NCBI RefSeq assembly: GCF_011806565.1
Contig: NZ_JAATOP010000010.1
Location: forward strand, 1-64,000
Length of the DNA stretch: 64,000 nucleotides
Direction: 5' to 3'
Origin: Marivivens donghaensis
GTDB taxonomy: Bacteria > Pseudomonadota > Alphaproteobacteria > Rhodobacterales > Rhodobacteraceae
Shown piece by piece: positions 54,405-62,878 of this stretch; the first letter of the stretch is position 1, and every line of letters starts with the position of its first letter. Under the pieces are notes generated by a model. It saw only the letters and a program-made list of their open reading frames with translations, was not told the origin of the DNA and searched no databases. A program made the translations under genes and the position numbers.

Positions 54405-56507
54405 ATGTCGAATTCCGGTGCAGATCAGCGCCTTGTTAACGGGTGGGACGACGCAAAAGCCGCCAGCATGAGCGAGTCGGAAAAGCTGCTTTACCGCTCG
54501 AACCTGCTCGGTTCTGACAAGCGGATCACCAATTACGGGGGCGGCAACACCTCGGCCAAGGTCATGGAGAAAGATCCGCTGACCGGTGAGGAGGTCGAGG
54601 TTCTCTGGGTCAAAGGCTCGGGCGGTGACGTCGGTTCGATCAAGATGGACGGTTTCGCCACGCTCTACATGGACAAACTCCGCGCGCTTAAAGGCATCTA
54701 TCGCGGGGTGGAGTTCGAGGACGAAATGGTCGGCTACCTGCCGCACTGCACTTGGAACCTGAACCCGCGCGCCGCGTCGATTGATACCCCCCTTCATGCC
54801 TACGTTCCGCGCAAGCACGTCGATCACATGCACCCCGACGCGATCATCGCTATTGCTGCGTCGAAGAATTCCAAGGAACTGACGCAAGAGATCTTCGGCT
54901 CCGACATCGGCTGGTTGCCGTGGAAAAAACCGGGTTATGAACTGGGTCTTTGGCTGGAAAAGTTCTGTCTGGAGAACCCCGATGCAAAGGGCGTCGTGCT
55001 GGAATCGCATGGCCTGTTCACCTGGGATGACGATGCGAAGGCGTGTTATGAGTTGACGCTGGAAATCATCCAGAAAGCGATGGACTGGTTCGCGGCCAAG
55101 ACCGAAGGGCAGGCGGCATTCGGCGGCGCGGTTCACACCTCTCTTGATGGTGACGCCCGTCGCGCTGTCGCGGCCCGCCTGATGCCTGCGATCCGCGGCA
55201 TGGTCTCGGGCGCGCAGCACATGGTCGGACATTTCGACGATCAGGATGCCGTACTTGAGTTCGTCAATTCCAAGAATATGGAGCCGCTTGCCGCGCTCGG
55301 CACCTCGTGCCCCGACCACTTCCTGCGCACAAAAATCCGTCCGCTGGTCGTTGCTTTCGATCCCGCGAAGAACAACGTGGACGAGGTGCTGGAAGGGCTG
55401 CCCGCGCAGGTCGCAGCCTACCGCGATGACTACGCAGCCTACTACAACCGCTGCAAAAAAGATAACTCGCCCGCGCTGCGCGATCCCAACGCCGTGGTCT
55501 ATCTGGTCCCCGGTGTCGGCATGATTACCTTCGCCAAGGACAAGGCCACGGCGCGGATCTCGGGCGAGTTCTACGTCAACGCGATCAACGTGATGCGCGG
55601 TTCGTCGGCGGTGTCGGAATACTGCGGCCTGCCCGAACAGGAAGCTTTCGACATCGAATACTGGCTGCTCGAAGAGGCGAAACTCCAGCGGATGCCGAAG
55701 CCGAAATCCATGGCGGGCCGCGTCGCGCTGATCACGGGCGGGGCTGGCGGCATCGGTGCGGCGACCGCGCATCGCTACCTGACCGAAGGCGCCTGCGTCA
55801 TGCTGGCCGACATCAACGCAGGCTCGCTCGAAGAAGTCCGCGCAGGTTTCGCCAAGCAGTTCGGCGCGGACGTCGTGCGCACAGTCGAAATGAACGTGAC
55901 CGACGAGCAGGCGATCATCGACGCTTACGCCTATACCGCTGTCGAATTCGGCGGGGTCGATGTCCTCGTGTCGAACGCGGGCATCGCGTCCTCGGCGCCG
56001 ATCGAGAAAACGACGCTCGACCTGTGGAACAAGAACATGGACATCCTGTCCACAGGCTACTTCCTCGTGAGCCGCGAAGCGTTCAAAGTCATGCGCCAGC
56101 AGAGCATCGGCGGTTCTATCGTGTTCGTTGCCTCGAAAAACGGCCTCGCCGCATCGCCGAACGCATCGGCCTATTGCACCGCAAAGGCCGCTGAAATCCA
56201 TCTCGCCCGCTGCCTCGCGCTGGAAGGCGCAGAGGCGGGTATCCGCGTCAATGTGGTGAACCCCGATGCCGTACTGCGCGGCTCGAAAATCTGGGAAGGC
56301 GAGTGGCTGGAACAGCGCGCTGGCACCTACGGCACCGACAAGGAAGGGCTGGAGGAGATGTACCGCAACCGCTCCATGCTGAAGCGTTCGGTCCTGCCCG
56401 AAGATATCGCGGAAGCCGCCTATTTCCTCGCGTCCGAAGCTTCGGCAAAGTCGACGGGCAATATCATCAATGTCGATGCTGGCAACGTCCAAGCGTTCAC
56501 GCGGTAA
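54405..56507 (+). CDS. rhaD: Bifunctional rhamnulose-phosphate aldolase/short-chain dehydrogenase RhaD
   Basis: The 700-residue fusion has an N-terminal class II aldolase domain (about 1-420; ITNYGGGNTSAKV, metal site HVDHMHPDAII and late His in VVLESHGLFTW). The C-terminal short-chain dehydrogenase (about 430-700) has NAD motif ALITGGAGGIGAATAHRY and active-site YCTAKA. The fusion cleaves rhamnulose 1-phosphate to dihydroxyacetone phosphate and lactaldehyde and then oxidises or reduces lactaldehyde. Two adjacent ATGs exist; 54405 has better spacing from GGGAGGA. It forms an operon with rhaI and is divergent from rhaR. Confidence 0.94.
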   Translation: MSNSGADQRLVNGWDDAKAASMSESEKLLYRSNLLGSDKRITNYGGGNTSAKVMEKDPLTGEEVEVLWVKGSGGDVGSIKMDGFATLYMDKLRALKGIYRGVEFEDEMVGYLPHCTWNLNPRAASIDTPLHAYVPRKHVDHMHPDAIIAIAASKNSKELTQEIFGSDIGWLPWKKPGYELGLWLEKFCLENPDAKGVVLESHGLFTWDDDAKACYELTLEIIQKAMDWFAAKTEGQAAFGGAVHTSLDGDARRAVAARLMPAIRGMVSGAQHMVGHFDDQDAVLEFVNSKNMEPLAALGTSCPDHFLRTKIRPLVVAFDPAKNNVDEVLEGLPAQVAAYRDDYAAYYNRCKKDNSPALRDPNAVVYLVPGVGMITFAKDKATARISGEFYVNAINVMRGSSAVSEYCGLPEQEAFDIEYWLLEEAKLQRMPKPKSMAGRVALITGGAGGIGAATAHRYLTEGACVMLADINAGSLEEVRAGFAKQFGADVVRTVEMNVTDEQAIIDAYAYTAVEFGGVDVLVSNAGIASSAPIEKTTLDLWNKNMDILSTGYFLVSREAFKVMRQQSIGGSIVFVASKNGLAASPNASAYCTAKAAEIHLARCLALEGAEAGIRVNVVNPDAVLRGSKIWEGEWLEQRAGTYGTDKEGLEEMYRNRSMLKRSVLPEDIAEAAYFLASEASAKSTGNIINVDAGNVQAFTR

Positions 56508-56516
56508 GGTGCTGTT

Positions 56517-57782
56517 ATGAAAACTGTTATTCAGAACGAAAACGAAAAACGCATTGCCGATCTTCAGCGTGATTACGATGCGCTGGGTGAGCAGCTTGAC
56601 CGCCGCAGTATCGACATCGCGGCCATCAAGGACCGTGCGAAGGGCTTCGGCGTCGCGGTCCCGTCGTGGGGTACCGGCACGGGCGGCACCCGTTTTGCGC
56701 GCTTCCCCGGAAAGGGAGAGCCACGCGATATCTTCGACAAGCTCGACGATTGCGGCGTGATCCACGGGCTGACGGACGCGACGCCCAAGGTCTCGCTCCA
56801 TATCCCGTGGGACAAGGCCGATCCGGCAGAGATGAAGGCGAAGGCCGCCGAGTACGGCCTCGGGTTCGATGCCATGAACTCGAACACGTTTCAGGATCAG
56901 CCCGATCAGGCGCATTCCTACAAGTTCGGCTCGCTCAGCCATGTGGACGGCGCGACCCGCCAGCAGGCCATCGACCACAATATCGAGTGTATCGAGATCG
57001 GCCAGAAGCTCGGTTCCACCGCGCTGACGGTGTGGATCGGGGATGGCGCGAACTTCCCAGGACAGACGCATATGGGTCGCCAGTTCGACCGCTACATGCA
57101 GTCGATGTCCGCCATCTATGACAAGCTGCCTGACGACTGGCAGATTTTCAGCGAGCACAAAATCTACGAGCCCGCGTTCTATTCGACCGTGGTTCAGGAC
57201 TGGGGCACATCGCTGATGATCGCGCAGGAGCTGGGCGAGAAGGCCAAGTGCCTCGTCGACCTTGGCCACCATGCGCCGAACGTGAACATCGAGATGATCG
57301 TCTCGCGCCTCATCCGCGCGGGCAAGCTGGGCGGCTTCCACTTCAACGACTCCAAATACGGGGACGACGATCTGGATAGCGGCACCATCGAGCCGTACCG
57401 TCTGTTCCTCGTCTGGAACGAACTGGTGGATGCCGAAAGCCCCGATCTGAACCTCGCGCATATGATCGACCAGTCGCACAACGTGACCGATCCCATCGAG
57501 AGCCTGATGATCTCGGCCATCGAAATCCAGCGCGCCTATGTGCAGGCGTCCATCGTCGACCGCGAGGCTCTGGGTGGCTATCAGGCGGATAACGATGCGC
57601 TCATGGCCTCTGCCACGCTGCGCCGCGCATTCCGCACGGATGTCGAACCGATCCTGCAAATGGCGCGCTTCGAGGCCGGAGCCGCGATTGATCCCGTCAT
57701 GACCTACCGCGCATCTGGCTACCGCGCCAAGGTCGGCGCAGAGCGTCCCGAAGTGAGCGGGGCAGGCGGCGGCATCGTCTGA
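56517..57782 (+). CDS. rhaI: L-rhamnose isomerase RhaI
   Basis: The 421-residue TIM-barrel isomerase matches the alphaproteobacterial RhaI family. It has VPSWGTGTGGTRFARFPG near residue 45, metal-site regions FSEHKIYEPAF and LVDLGHHAPNVNIEMIV, and substrate-loop GGFHFNDSKYGDDDL. It converts L-rhamnose to L-rhamnulose using a divalent metal. It begins 9 bases after rhaD and ends the operon at a strong terminator. Confidence 0.94.
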   Translation: MKTVIQNENEKRIADLQRDYDALGEQLDRRSIDIAAIKDRAKGFGVAVPSWGTGTGGTRFARFPGKGEPRDIFDKLDDCGVIHGLTDATPKVSLHIPWDKADPAEMKAKAAEYGLGFDAMNSNTFQDQPDQAHSYKFGSLSHVDGATRQQAIDHNIECIEIGQKLGSTALTVWIGDGANFPGQTHMGRQFDRYMQSMSAIYDKLPDDWQIFSEHKIYEPAFYSTVVQDWGTSLMIAQELGEKAKCLVDLGHHAPNVNIEMIVSRLIRAGKLGGFHFNDSKYGDDDLDSGTIEPYRLFLVWNELVDAESPDLNLAHMIDQSHNVTDPIESLMISAIEIQRAYVQASIVDREALGGYQADNDALMASATLRRAFRTDVEPILQMARFEAGAAIDPVMTYRASGYRAKVGAERPEVSGAGGGIV

Positions 57783-57804
57783 TCGGCGTTCCAGACCGCA
57801 AAAG

Positions 57805-57830
57805 CGCCCTCTGCCGAAAGGCGGAGGGCG
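57805..57830 (+). terminator. Terminator of the rhaDI operon
   Basis: CGCCCTCTGCC and GGCGGAGGGCG form an 11-bp stem (one T:G pair) with a GAAA tetraloop, followed by TTTGCTTTT, 22 bases after the rhaI stop. Confidence 0.92.
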
Positions 57831-57857
57831 TTTGCTTTTGCCTGATCGAAGCCGAGG

Positions 57858-57878
57858 CTTCTACACCTTTAGTAGAAG
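57858..57878. promoter_or_regulatory. 7-bp inverted repeat upstream of the PQQ dehydrogenase
   Basis: CTTCTAC and GTAGAAG flank a 7-base centre about 175 bases before the PQQ dehydrogenase start. It could be an operator for that gene or an accessory stem after the rha terminator. No promoter consensus was firmly identified in 57880-58040. Confidence 0.3.
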
Positions 57879-58053
57879 GCCGAAACGGCTCTCGCCCTTA
57901 AAAAACGCCATTCTCCGTTTTTTTGACATTTGCATTACTACCATTGTGCAATTTTTCGCGAGCTTTCTTTGAGCCGATGATGATCGCGGATCGAGCCACT
58001 TGCGGGAGGGAGCGGCGGCGCGGTTGCAAAACAGCATCCGAGGGAGGATTAAG

Positions 58054-59832
58054 ATGAACCGTTTTATCATGGCCGCATGTGCCATGGTCACAAGCGCCGC
58101 AATGGCGACCGGTCCCGTGTGGGCCGAGGTGACCGAAGAAGATCTGGCCAACGACGCCGCATCGACGGGCGACGTGCTGACCAACGGCATGGGCCGCGAT
58201 CTCCAGCGTTTCAGCCCGCTGACCACGCTCAACCGCGACAACGTCGATAACCTCGTTCCGGTCTGGGCATTCAGCTTTGGCGGTGAAAAGCAGCGCGGTC
58301 AGGAAACCCAGCCGCTTATCCACGACGGGATGATGTATGTCACCGCGTCGTATTCGCGTATCTACGCAATCGACCTCGAAACCGGCAAGGAAGTCTGGCA
58401 GTACGACGCCCGCCTTCCCGAAGGTATTCTGCCGTGCTGTGACGTGATCAACCGCGGCGGCGCGATCTACGGCAACAACGTCTACTTCGGTACACTCGAC
58501 GCCCGCATCGTGGCGCTCGATCTGAAGACCGGCGATGTCGTCTGGAACAAGAAGATCGCCGACTACAAGGAAGGCTACAGCTACACTGCTGCTCCGCTCA
58601 TCGTGGATGGTCTGGTCATCACCGGTAACTCGGGCGGTGAATTCGGCATTGTCGGCGAAGTTCAGGCACGCGACGCCGAAACCGGCGAAACCGTGTGGAC
58701 CCGTCCGGTGATCGAAGGCCACATGGGCACGCTTAACGGCGAAGAGAGTACCATGACCGGCACGCTGAATGCCTCTTGGCCGGGCGATATGTGGAAGACC
58801 GGCGGCGGCGCGACGTGGCTTGGCGGCTCGTACGATGCCGACACCGACACGCTCGTCTTTGGTGCTGGTAACCCCGCACCGTGGAACTCGCACCTCCGCA
58901 ATGCTGGTGCGCCGACCGAAGGCAACGCGGGTGACAACCTCTATGCGGCCTCGCGTCTTGGCATCGATCCGGCAACGGGCGAGATCAAGTGGCACTTCCA
59001 GACCACCCCGCGCGAAGGCTGGGACTATGACGGCGTGAACGAAGTCATCGCCTTCACCGATGCAGATGGCAACATGAAGTACGCCACTGCCGACCGTAAC
59101 GGCTTCTTCTACGTTCTGAACCGCGAAGACGGTGCGTTCATCGACGCGTTCCCGTTCGTCAAGGACATCACGTGGGCCGAGGGCATCGACGAGAACGGTC
59201 GCCCGATCTTCAACGAAGACAACCGTCCGGGTAATCCCGCCGACTCCGTCGATGGCGCACGCGGCGAGATGGTCTTTGCCTCGCCGTCGTTCCTCGGCGG
59301 TAAGAACTGGATGCCGATGGCCTACAGCCAGAACACCGGCCTGTTCTACGTTCCGTCGAACGAGTGGGGCATGGATATCTGGGACGAGCCCGTCACCTAC
59401 AAGGCAGGCGCGGCCTATCTCGGCGCTGGCTTCACTATCAAGCCCAACTACGAAGACCACATCGGCAGCCTGAAGGCGATCGACCCGCAAACTGGCGAAT
59501 GGATGTGGGAGTACCAGAACGAAGCTCCGCTCTGGGGCGGCGTTATGACCACCGCTGGCGGTCTGGTGTTCTTCGGCACGCCCGAAGGCGAGTTCATCGC
59601 GCTCGACGACACCACTGGCGAGAAGCTGTGGTCGTTCCAGACCGGCTCGGGCATCGTCGGCCAGCCTGTCACTTGGGAAGCTGACGGCGAGCAGTATGTC
59701 TCGGTCGTATCGGGCTGGGGCGGCGCTGTTCCGCTCTGGGGCGGCGAGGTTGCCAAGAAGGTCAACTACCTGAACCAGGGTGGCACCGTCTGGACTTTCA
59801 AACTGCCCGAAGCACTTGCCATGGCGAACTGA
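58054..59832 (+). CDS. PQQ-dependent alcohol dehydrogenase, lanthanide-type signature
   Basis: The 592-residue quinoprotein has a Sec signal peptide (1-24, ending WAE), an eight-bladed propeller with tryptophan docking repeats, and the vicinal disulfide LPCCDV (Cys128-Cys129). Metal ligands are Glu196 (GGEFG), Asn273 (GAGNPAPWN) and catalytic Asp324. Asp326 two residues later (WDYDGVNE) is the extra acid that marks lanthanide-dependent enzymes (XoxF, ExaF, PedH), where calcium enzymes have Ala or Ser. Oxidises methanol, ethanol or 2-phenylethanol-type alcohols in the periplasm. AGGGAGG precedes the start. A convergent accessory cluster follows; no cytochrome c or PQQ-synthesis gene is in view. 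Confidence 0.9.
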   Translation: MNRFIMAACAMVTSAAMATGPVWAEVTEEDLANDAASTGDVLTNGMGRDLQRFSPLTTLNRDNVDNLVPVWAFSFGGEKQRGQETQPLIHDGMMYVTASYSRIYAIDLETGKEVWQYDARLPEGILPCCDVINRGGAIYGNNVYFGTLDARIVALDLKTGDVVWNKKIADYKEGYSYTAAPLIVDGLVITGNSGGEFGIVGEVQARDAETGETVWTRPVIEGHMGTLNGEESTMTGTLNASWPGDMWKTGGGATWLGGSYDADTDTLVFGAGNPAPWNSHLRNAGAPTEGNAGDNLYAASRLGIDPATGEIKWHFQTTPREGWDYDGVNEVIAFTDADGNMKYATADRNGFFYVLNREDGAFIDAFPFVKDITWAEGIDENGRPIFNEDNRPGNPADSVDGARGEMVFASPSFLGGKNWMPMAYSQNTGLFYVPSNEWGMDIWDEPVTYKAGAAYLGAGFTIKPNYEDHIGSLKAIDPQTGEWMWEYQNEAPLWGGVMTTAGGLVFFGTPEGEFIALDDTTGEKLWSFQTGSGIVGQPVTWEADGEQYVSVVSGWGGAVPLWGGEVAKKVNYLNQGGTVWTFKLPEALAMAN

Positions 59833-59857
59833 CCCCCTCCGGTCATCGTCCGCAAGG

Positions 59858-59881
59858 CGCGCCATCCGAAAGGGTGGCGCG
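59858..59881 (+). terminator. Rho-independent terminator of the PQQ dehydrogenase gene
   Basis: CGCGCCATCC and GGGTGGCGCG pair over ten positions (one T:G) with a GAAA loop and are followed by TTTTGTTT, 25 bases after the stop. Confidence 0.92.
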
Positions 59882-59924
59882 TTTTGTTTGGGGATTTGAT
59901 ATTTGGGTGGTCGGCACGGATCAA

Positions 59925-59950
59925 AAAGCCCCGCTCGGTAGCGGGGCTTT
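59925..59950. terminator. Bidirectional terminator, mainly of the leftward ABC cluster
   Basis: AAAGCCCCGC and GCGGGGCTTT form a perfect 10-bp stem with a 6-base loop. Flanking As on the left give a T-run in leftward transcripts, and TTTCGTTTG follows rightward. It lies 12 bases beyond the permease stop. Confidence 0.92.
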
Positions 59951-59962
59951 CGTTTGTTAGGA

Positions 59963-60751
59963 TCAGCCCTTGCGGGACTGGACGCCTCTGGCCGGATCGT
60001 AGCCCCAGACCGCGACGCCGGCGAAGGCAACCAGTGCAAGGAGCGTCCATCCAAGGGCGGGGAGGTTGGGTTGACCGTAGAGCGCGAAACGGATCATCTC
60101 GACCGCTTGGGTGAACGGATTGACCGCGCAGAGGTCGGCCAGAAGCGGGCTCACCTCGCGCATCTTCCACAGCGGGTAGAGCGCCGATGACATGAAGAAC
60201 ATCGGGAAGATGACGAAGTTCATCACCCCCGCGAAGTTCTCCAACTGGCGGATGACGGACGATAGCATCAGGCCGAGTGCGCCCAGCATCAGGCCGGTGA
60301 CCAGCAGCGCGGGCAGCACGGCGAAATAGCCGACGACGGGCGGGCGGATACCCCAGATCGCCGCGATGCCGAGGAAGATCATGCACTGGAGGATCGACAC
60401 CAGAGTGCCCGCCAGCAGCTTTGCCATCAGCAGCCACCAGCGCGGTAGCGGCGAGGTCAGAAGGAGCCGCATCGACCCCATCTCGCGGTCGTAAACCAGT
60501 GAAAGAGAGGACTGCATCCCGTTGAAAAGGCATATCATTCCGAGAAGTCCGGGGATGATGTAGGTCTCGTAGGTGATGTAGGTCTGATAGGGCGGCGTAA
60601 TCGACAGGCCCAGCGCCGCACGAAAGCCAGCAGCGAAAATGAAGAGCCACACCAGCGGCCTGACTAGCGCCGCGACCAGCCGCCCGCGTTGGCCGACGAA
60701 CCGCAGCGCCTCGCGGTGGAGTATGGCGCGAAGGGCGATGAACCAACTCAT
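59963..60751 (-). CDS. ABC-2 type permease of a PQQ-associated ABC system
   Basis: The 262-residue protein has six predicted helices of the ABC-2 export type (LVYDREMGSMRLLLTSPLPR at the cytoplasmic coupling region; VMNFVIFPMFFMSSALYPLW). It overlaps the ATPase gene by ATGA (60748-60751). Such permeases occur with an ATPase, a beta-propeller protein and a periplasmic binding protein next to PQQ alcohol dehydrogenases (the ped-type cluster). What is transported is not established; lanthanide, PQQ or alcohol-derived toxicants have been considered. Confidence 0.85.
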   Translation of the reverse strand: MSWFIALRAILHREALRFVGQRGRLVAALVRPLVWLFIFAAGFRAALGLSITPPYQTYITYETYIIPGLLGMICLFNGMQSSLSLVYDREMGSMRLLLTSPLPRWWLLMAKLLAGTLVSILQCMIFLGIAAIWGIRPPVVGYFAVLPALLVTGLMLGALGLMLSSVIRQLENFAGVMNFVIFPMFFMSSALYPLWKMREVSPLLADLCAVNPFTQAVEMIRFALYGQPNLPALGWTLLALVAFAGVAVWGYDPARGVQSRKG

Positions 60752-61470
60752 AGCGCGTCCTCTCCGGTCATTTGCAGGAAGCGGTCGGAGAGGGTCATGC
60801 CCCGACGGATTTCCTCCGCTGTGCCGCGTGCCAGAAGCTGCCCGCGATGCAGGATGGCCAGATCATCGGTGTCGCGCACCTCGTCCGTCAGGTGCGTCGC
60901 CCAGAGGACGGCCATCCCGTCGGCGGCAAGTTCATGCGCGTAGTCCGTGATCGCCGCCCGCGCCGCCGCATCAAGGCCGACGGTCGGCTCGTCCAGCAGC
61001 AGAACGGGAGGGCGGTGGATCAGTGCCCGCGCCAGTTCCATCCGCCTGCGATGACCGCCGTTCAATGCGCGAAGCTGCTCGCCCGCACGCTCCGCCATGT
61101 CGAGCCGTTCCAGCGCGGCACCAACCCGTGCATCCGCCTCCTTGCCCGCGAGCCCGTGCAAAGCCGCGAAATACATCAGGTTCCGCCGCACCGTCAGGTC
61201 GAGGTCCATAGTGGGTTGCTGGAACACCACGCCGATTTTCGCCAGCGCCTTGCGCGGTGATTGGGAAAGGTCGTGACTCGCCACGGTGATCTGGCCGCTC
61301 GGCGCCACGAAGAGCCGTGTCAGCAGCGAAAACAACGTGGATTTCCCCGCGCCGTTCGGCCCCAACAAAGCGCAAAACCGCCCCGAAGGGACGGTCAGCG
61401 TGAGGTCGTTCAGGGCCGTTTTCGGCCCGTAGCTGTAGCTTATGCCACGGATCGAAAGCCCGTCCGCCAT
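60748..61470 (-). CDS. ABC transporter ATPase of the PQQ-alcohol-dehydrogenase system
   Basis: The 240-residue ATPase has Walker A LLGPNGAGKSTLFSLL, Walker B VLLLDEPTVGLDAAAR and switch His in LWATHLTDEV. The signature is unusual: LNGGHRRRMELARAL instead of LSGGQ, which is a trait of this PQQ-associated subfamily as far as I recall. It pairs with the overlapping ABC-2 permease downstream. It starts 10 bases after the small periplasmic-protein gene. Confidence 0.9.
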   Translation of the reverse strand: MADGLSIRGISYSYGPKTALNDLTLTVPSGRFCALLGPNGAGKSTLFSLLTRLFVAPSGQITVASHDLSQSPRKALAKIGVVFQQPTMDLDLTVRRNLMYFAALHGLAGKEADARVGAALERLDMAERAGEQLRALNGGHRRRMELARALIHRPPVLLLDEPTVGLDAAARAAITDYAHELAADGMAVLWATHLTDEVRDTDDLAILHRGQLLARGTAEEIRRGMTLSDRFLQMTGEDAL

Positions 61471-61480
61471 GTGTCAGCCC

Positions 61481-61897
61481 TTATTCAATCGTGATTTCAA
61501 CGCGCTGGGTGTCACCAGTCGAACCGGGGATCGCGAGGTGATAACGTCCTGGTTTGATGGCGATAAAGGACATCTCTAGAGTCCCTTCATCGTCGAACTC
61601 GAACGAGCTCAGGCCCATTGGCCGGATTTCGATGTCGTTGATGACCACCTCGTTCACCCAGATCGCACGAAAGAAACCCGCACCTTCGAGGGCAAGCTCG
61701 GCGCTCCCATCCGCTTCGATTTCGATGGTGTAATAGGTGCCGGAGGTCAGGTTCAGCGGCCCCTCGGACACCGGCACGCCCGATGACAGCGTCAGTGGCG
61801 GCAGGTCAACGCGGTTGGCCTTGGACAAGAGGCCGGCGGTTTGCGCATTGGCGCTGAGGGGCAGGGCGAGCAGGGCGGCGAGCAAAAGTGTTTTCAT
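61481..61897 (-). CDS. Small periplasmic protein of the PQQ-associated cluster
   Basis: The 138-residue protein has a signal peptide (MKTLLLAALLALPLSANAQ) and a beta-rich domain (FFRAIWVNEVVINDIEIRPM, AIKPGRYHLAIPG) with a cupredoxin-like look but no clear copper ligands. I do not know its function. It is always read in the same direction with the propeller gene 9 bases upstream and the ATPase 10 bases downstream, so it probably works in the periplasm with the ABC system. GAGGAA precedes the start. Confidence 0.75.
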   Translation of the reverse strand: MKTLLLAALLALPLSANAQTAGLLSKANRVDLPPLTLSSGVPVSEGPLNLTSGTYYTIEIEADGSAELALEGAGFFRAIWVNEVVINDIEIRPMGLSSFEFDDEGTLEMSFIAIKPGRYHLAIPGSTGDTQRVEITIE

Positions 61898-61906
61898 CTG
61901 GATTCC

Positions 61907-62875
61907 TCAGTTCGACGTGGGCCGCATCGCCGCGCCCCAAGGGAAGCGGCCGACCTTGATGGATTTGATGGCCTCCTCGCGCGCGACGTCGATCACGGTC
62001 ACATCGCCTGAGACGCCGTTCGTGGTGAAAAGCTGGGTCTGGTCGGGCGAATAGGCCATGTGCCAGACACGGCGACCAACGAGGATGTATTTCTCGACCT
62101 CCAGCGTTTCGGCATTGACGACGGCCACGTGGTTCGAAGGGCCGAGCGCGACATAGACCTTGGTCTGATCGGGCGAGAATTTCATGCCGACGGGCTGGAT
62201 CAGATCGTCGTTCACGCCCTGAATGGCAAAGCGGACTTTGCCGAGCTCGCTCTGATCCGCGACGTTGAAAACGGTGATCGTGCCGCCGATTTCAGAGCTG
62301 ACCCAGACCTTCGTTCCGTCCTCGGTGAACTCCGCATGGCGGGGGCGGGCGCCGACGAGTGTGTTGGCGAAAAGCTCATGCGTCGAGGTGTCGATCCAGT
62401 GCGCCATGTTGGTCGTCTCGGACGTGGTGATGACGATCTTGCCGTCGGGACTGACGGCCATGCCTTCGGGCTCGATGCCGACGTTGATCTGGGCGACCAC
62501 GCGGCGGTTTTCGGTGTCCACCACGGTCGTGACCGCATCATCCTCGTTCGCGATGTAGAGATGCCGGTTATCGGGGTGCAGGATGAACTGTTCGGGATCT
62601 TCGCCCGACGGCAGATCGCGCAGGATTTCACCCGTGTTCGGGTCCATCACCTGCACGGTGTCGCTGTCGGACGCGCAGATATAAAGTCGCGAATAGTCAT
62701 GCGAGAACGTCACCCCGCGCGGGCGCTCGCCTGTCGGGTAGGTCTGCACGACCTCCAGCGTATCCACGTCGATCACGCTCACGGTGTCGTCCTTTTCGTT
62801 CGTCACCCAGATTTGGCCGTCCGCCATGGCGGTGGAGGCAAGCAGCGTGAAGGCAAGCGCTGAGATGCGGCGCAT
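61907..62875 (-). CDS. Periplasmic YVTN beta-propeller protein, PQQ-catabolism associated
   Basis: The 322-residue protein has a signal peptide (MRRISALAFTLLASTAMA) and about seven YVTN-type blades (VSVIDVDTLEVVQTYPTG, RHLYIANEDDAVTTVVDTE, VAVVNAETLEVEKYILVG). Propellers of this family accompany PQQ-dependent alcohol oxidation clusters. They do not bind PQQ themselves, since the tryptophan docking motifs are lacking. AGGAG lies before the start and the binding-protein gene ends 3 bases earlier. Confidence 0.88.
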   Translation of the reverse strand: MRRISALAFTLLASTAMADGQIWVTNEKDDTVSVIDVDTLEVVQTYPTGERPRGVTFSHDYSRLYICASDSDTVQVMDPNTGEILRDLPSGEDPEQFILHPDNRHLYIANEDDAVTTVVDTENRRVVAQINVGIEPEGMAVSPDGKIVITTSETTNMAHWIDTSTHELFANTLVGARPRHAEFTEDGTKVWVSSEIGGTITVFNVADQSELGKVRFAIQGVNDDLIQPVGMKFSPDQTKVYVALGPSNHVAVVNAETLEVEKYILVGRRVWHMAYSPDQTQLFTTNGVSGDVTVIDVAREEAIKSIKVGRFPWGAAMRPTSN

Positions 62876-62878
62876 GGG

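Noticed and set aside
54363-57659. A 1098-residue open frame on the minus strand
   Set aside because: It is antisense to rhaD and rhaI, which are well supported; its product is Arg/His-rich with no recognisable fold.
57898-60054. A 718-residue minus-strand frame opposite the PQQ dehydrogenase
   Set aside because: The plus-strand gene has a signal peptide, cofactor motifs and terminator; the opposite frame has none.
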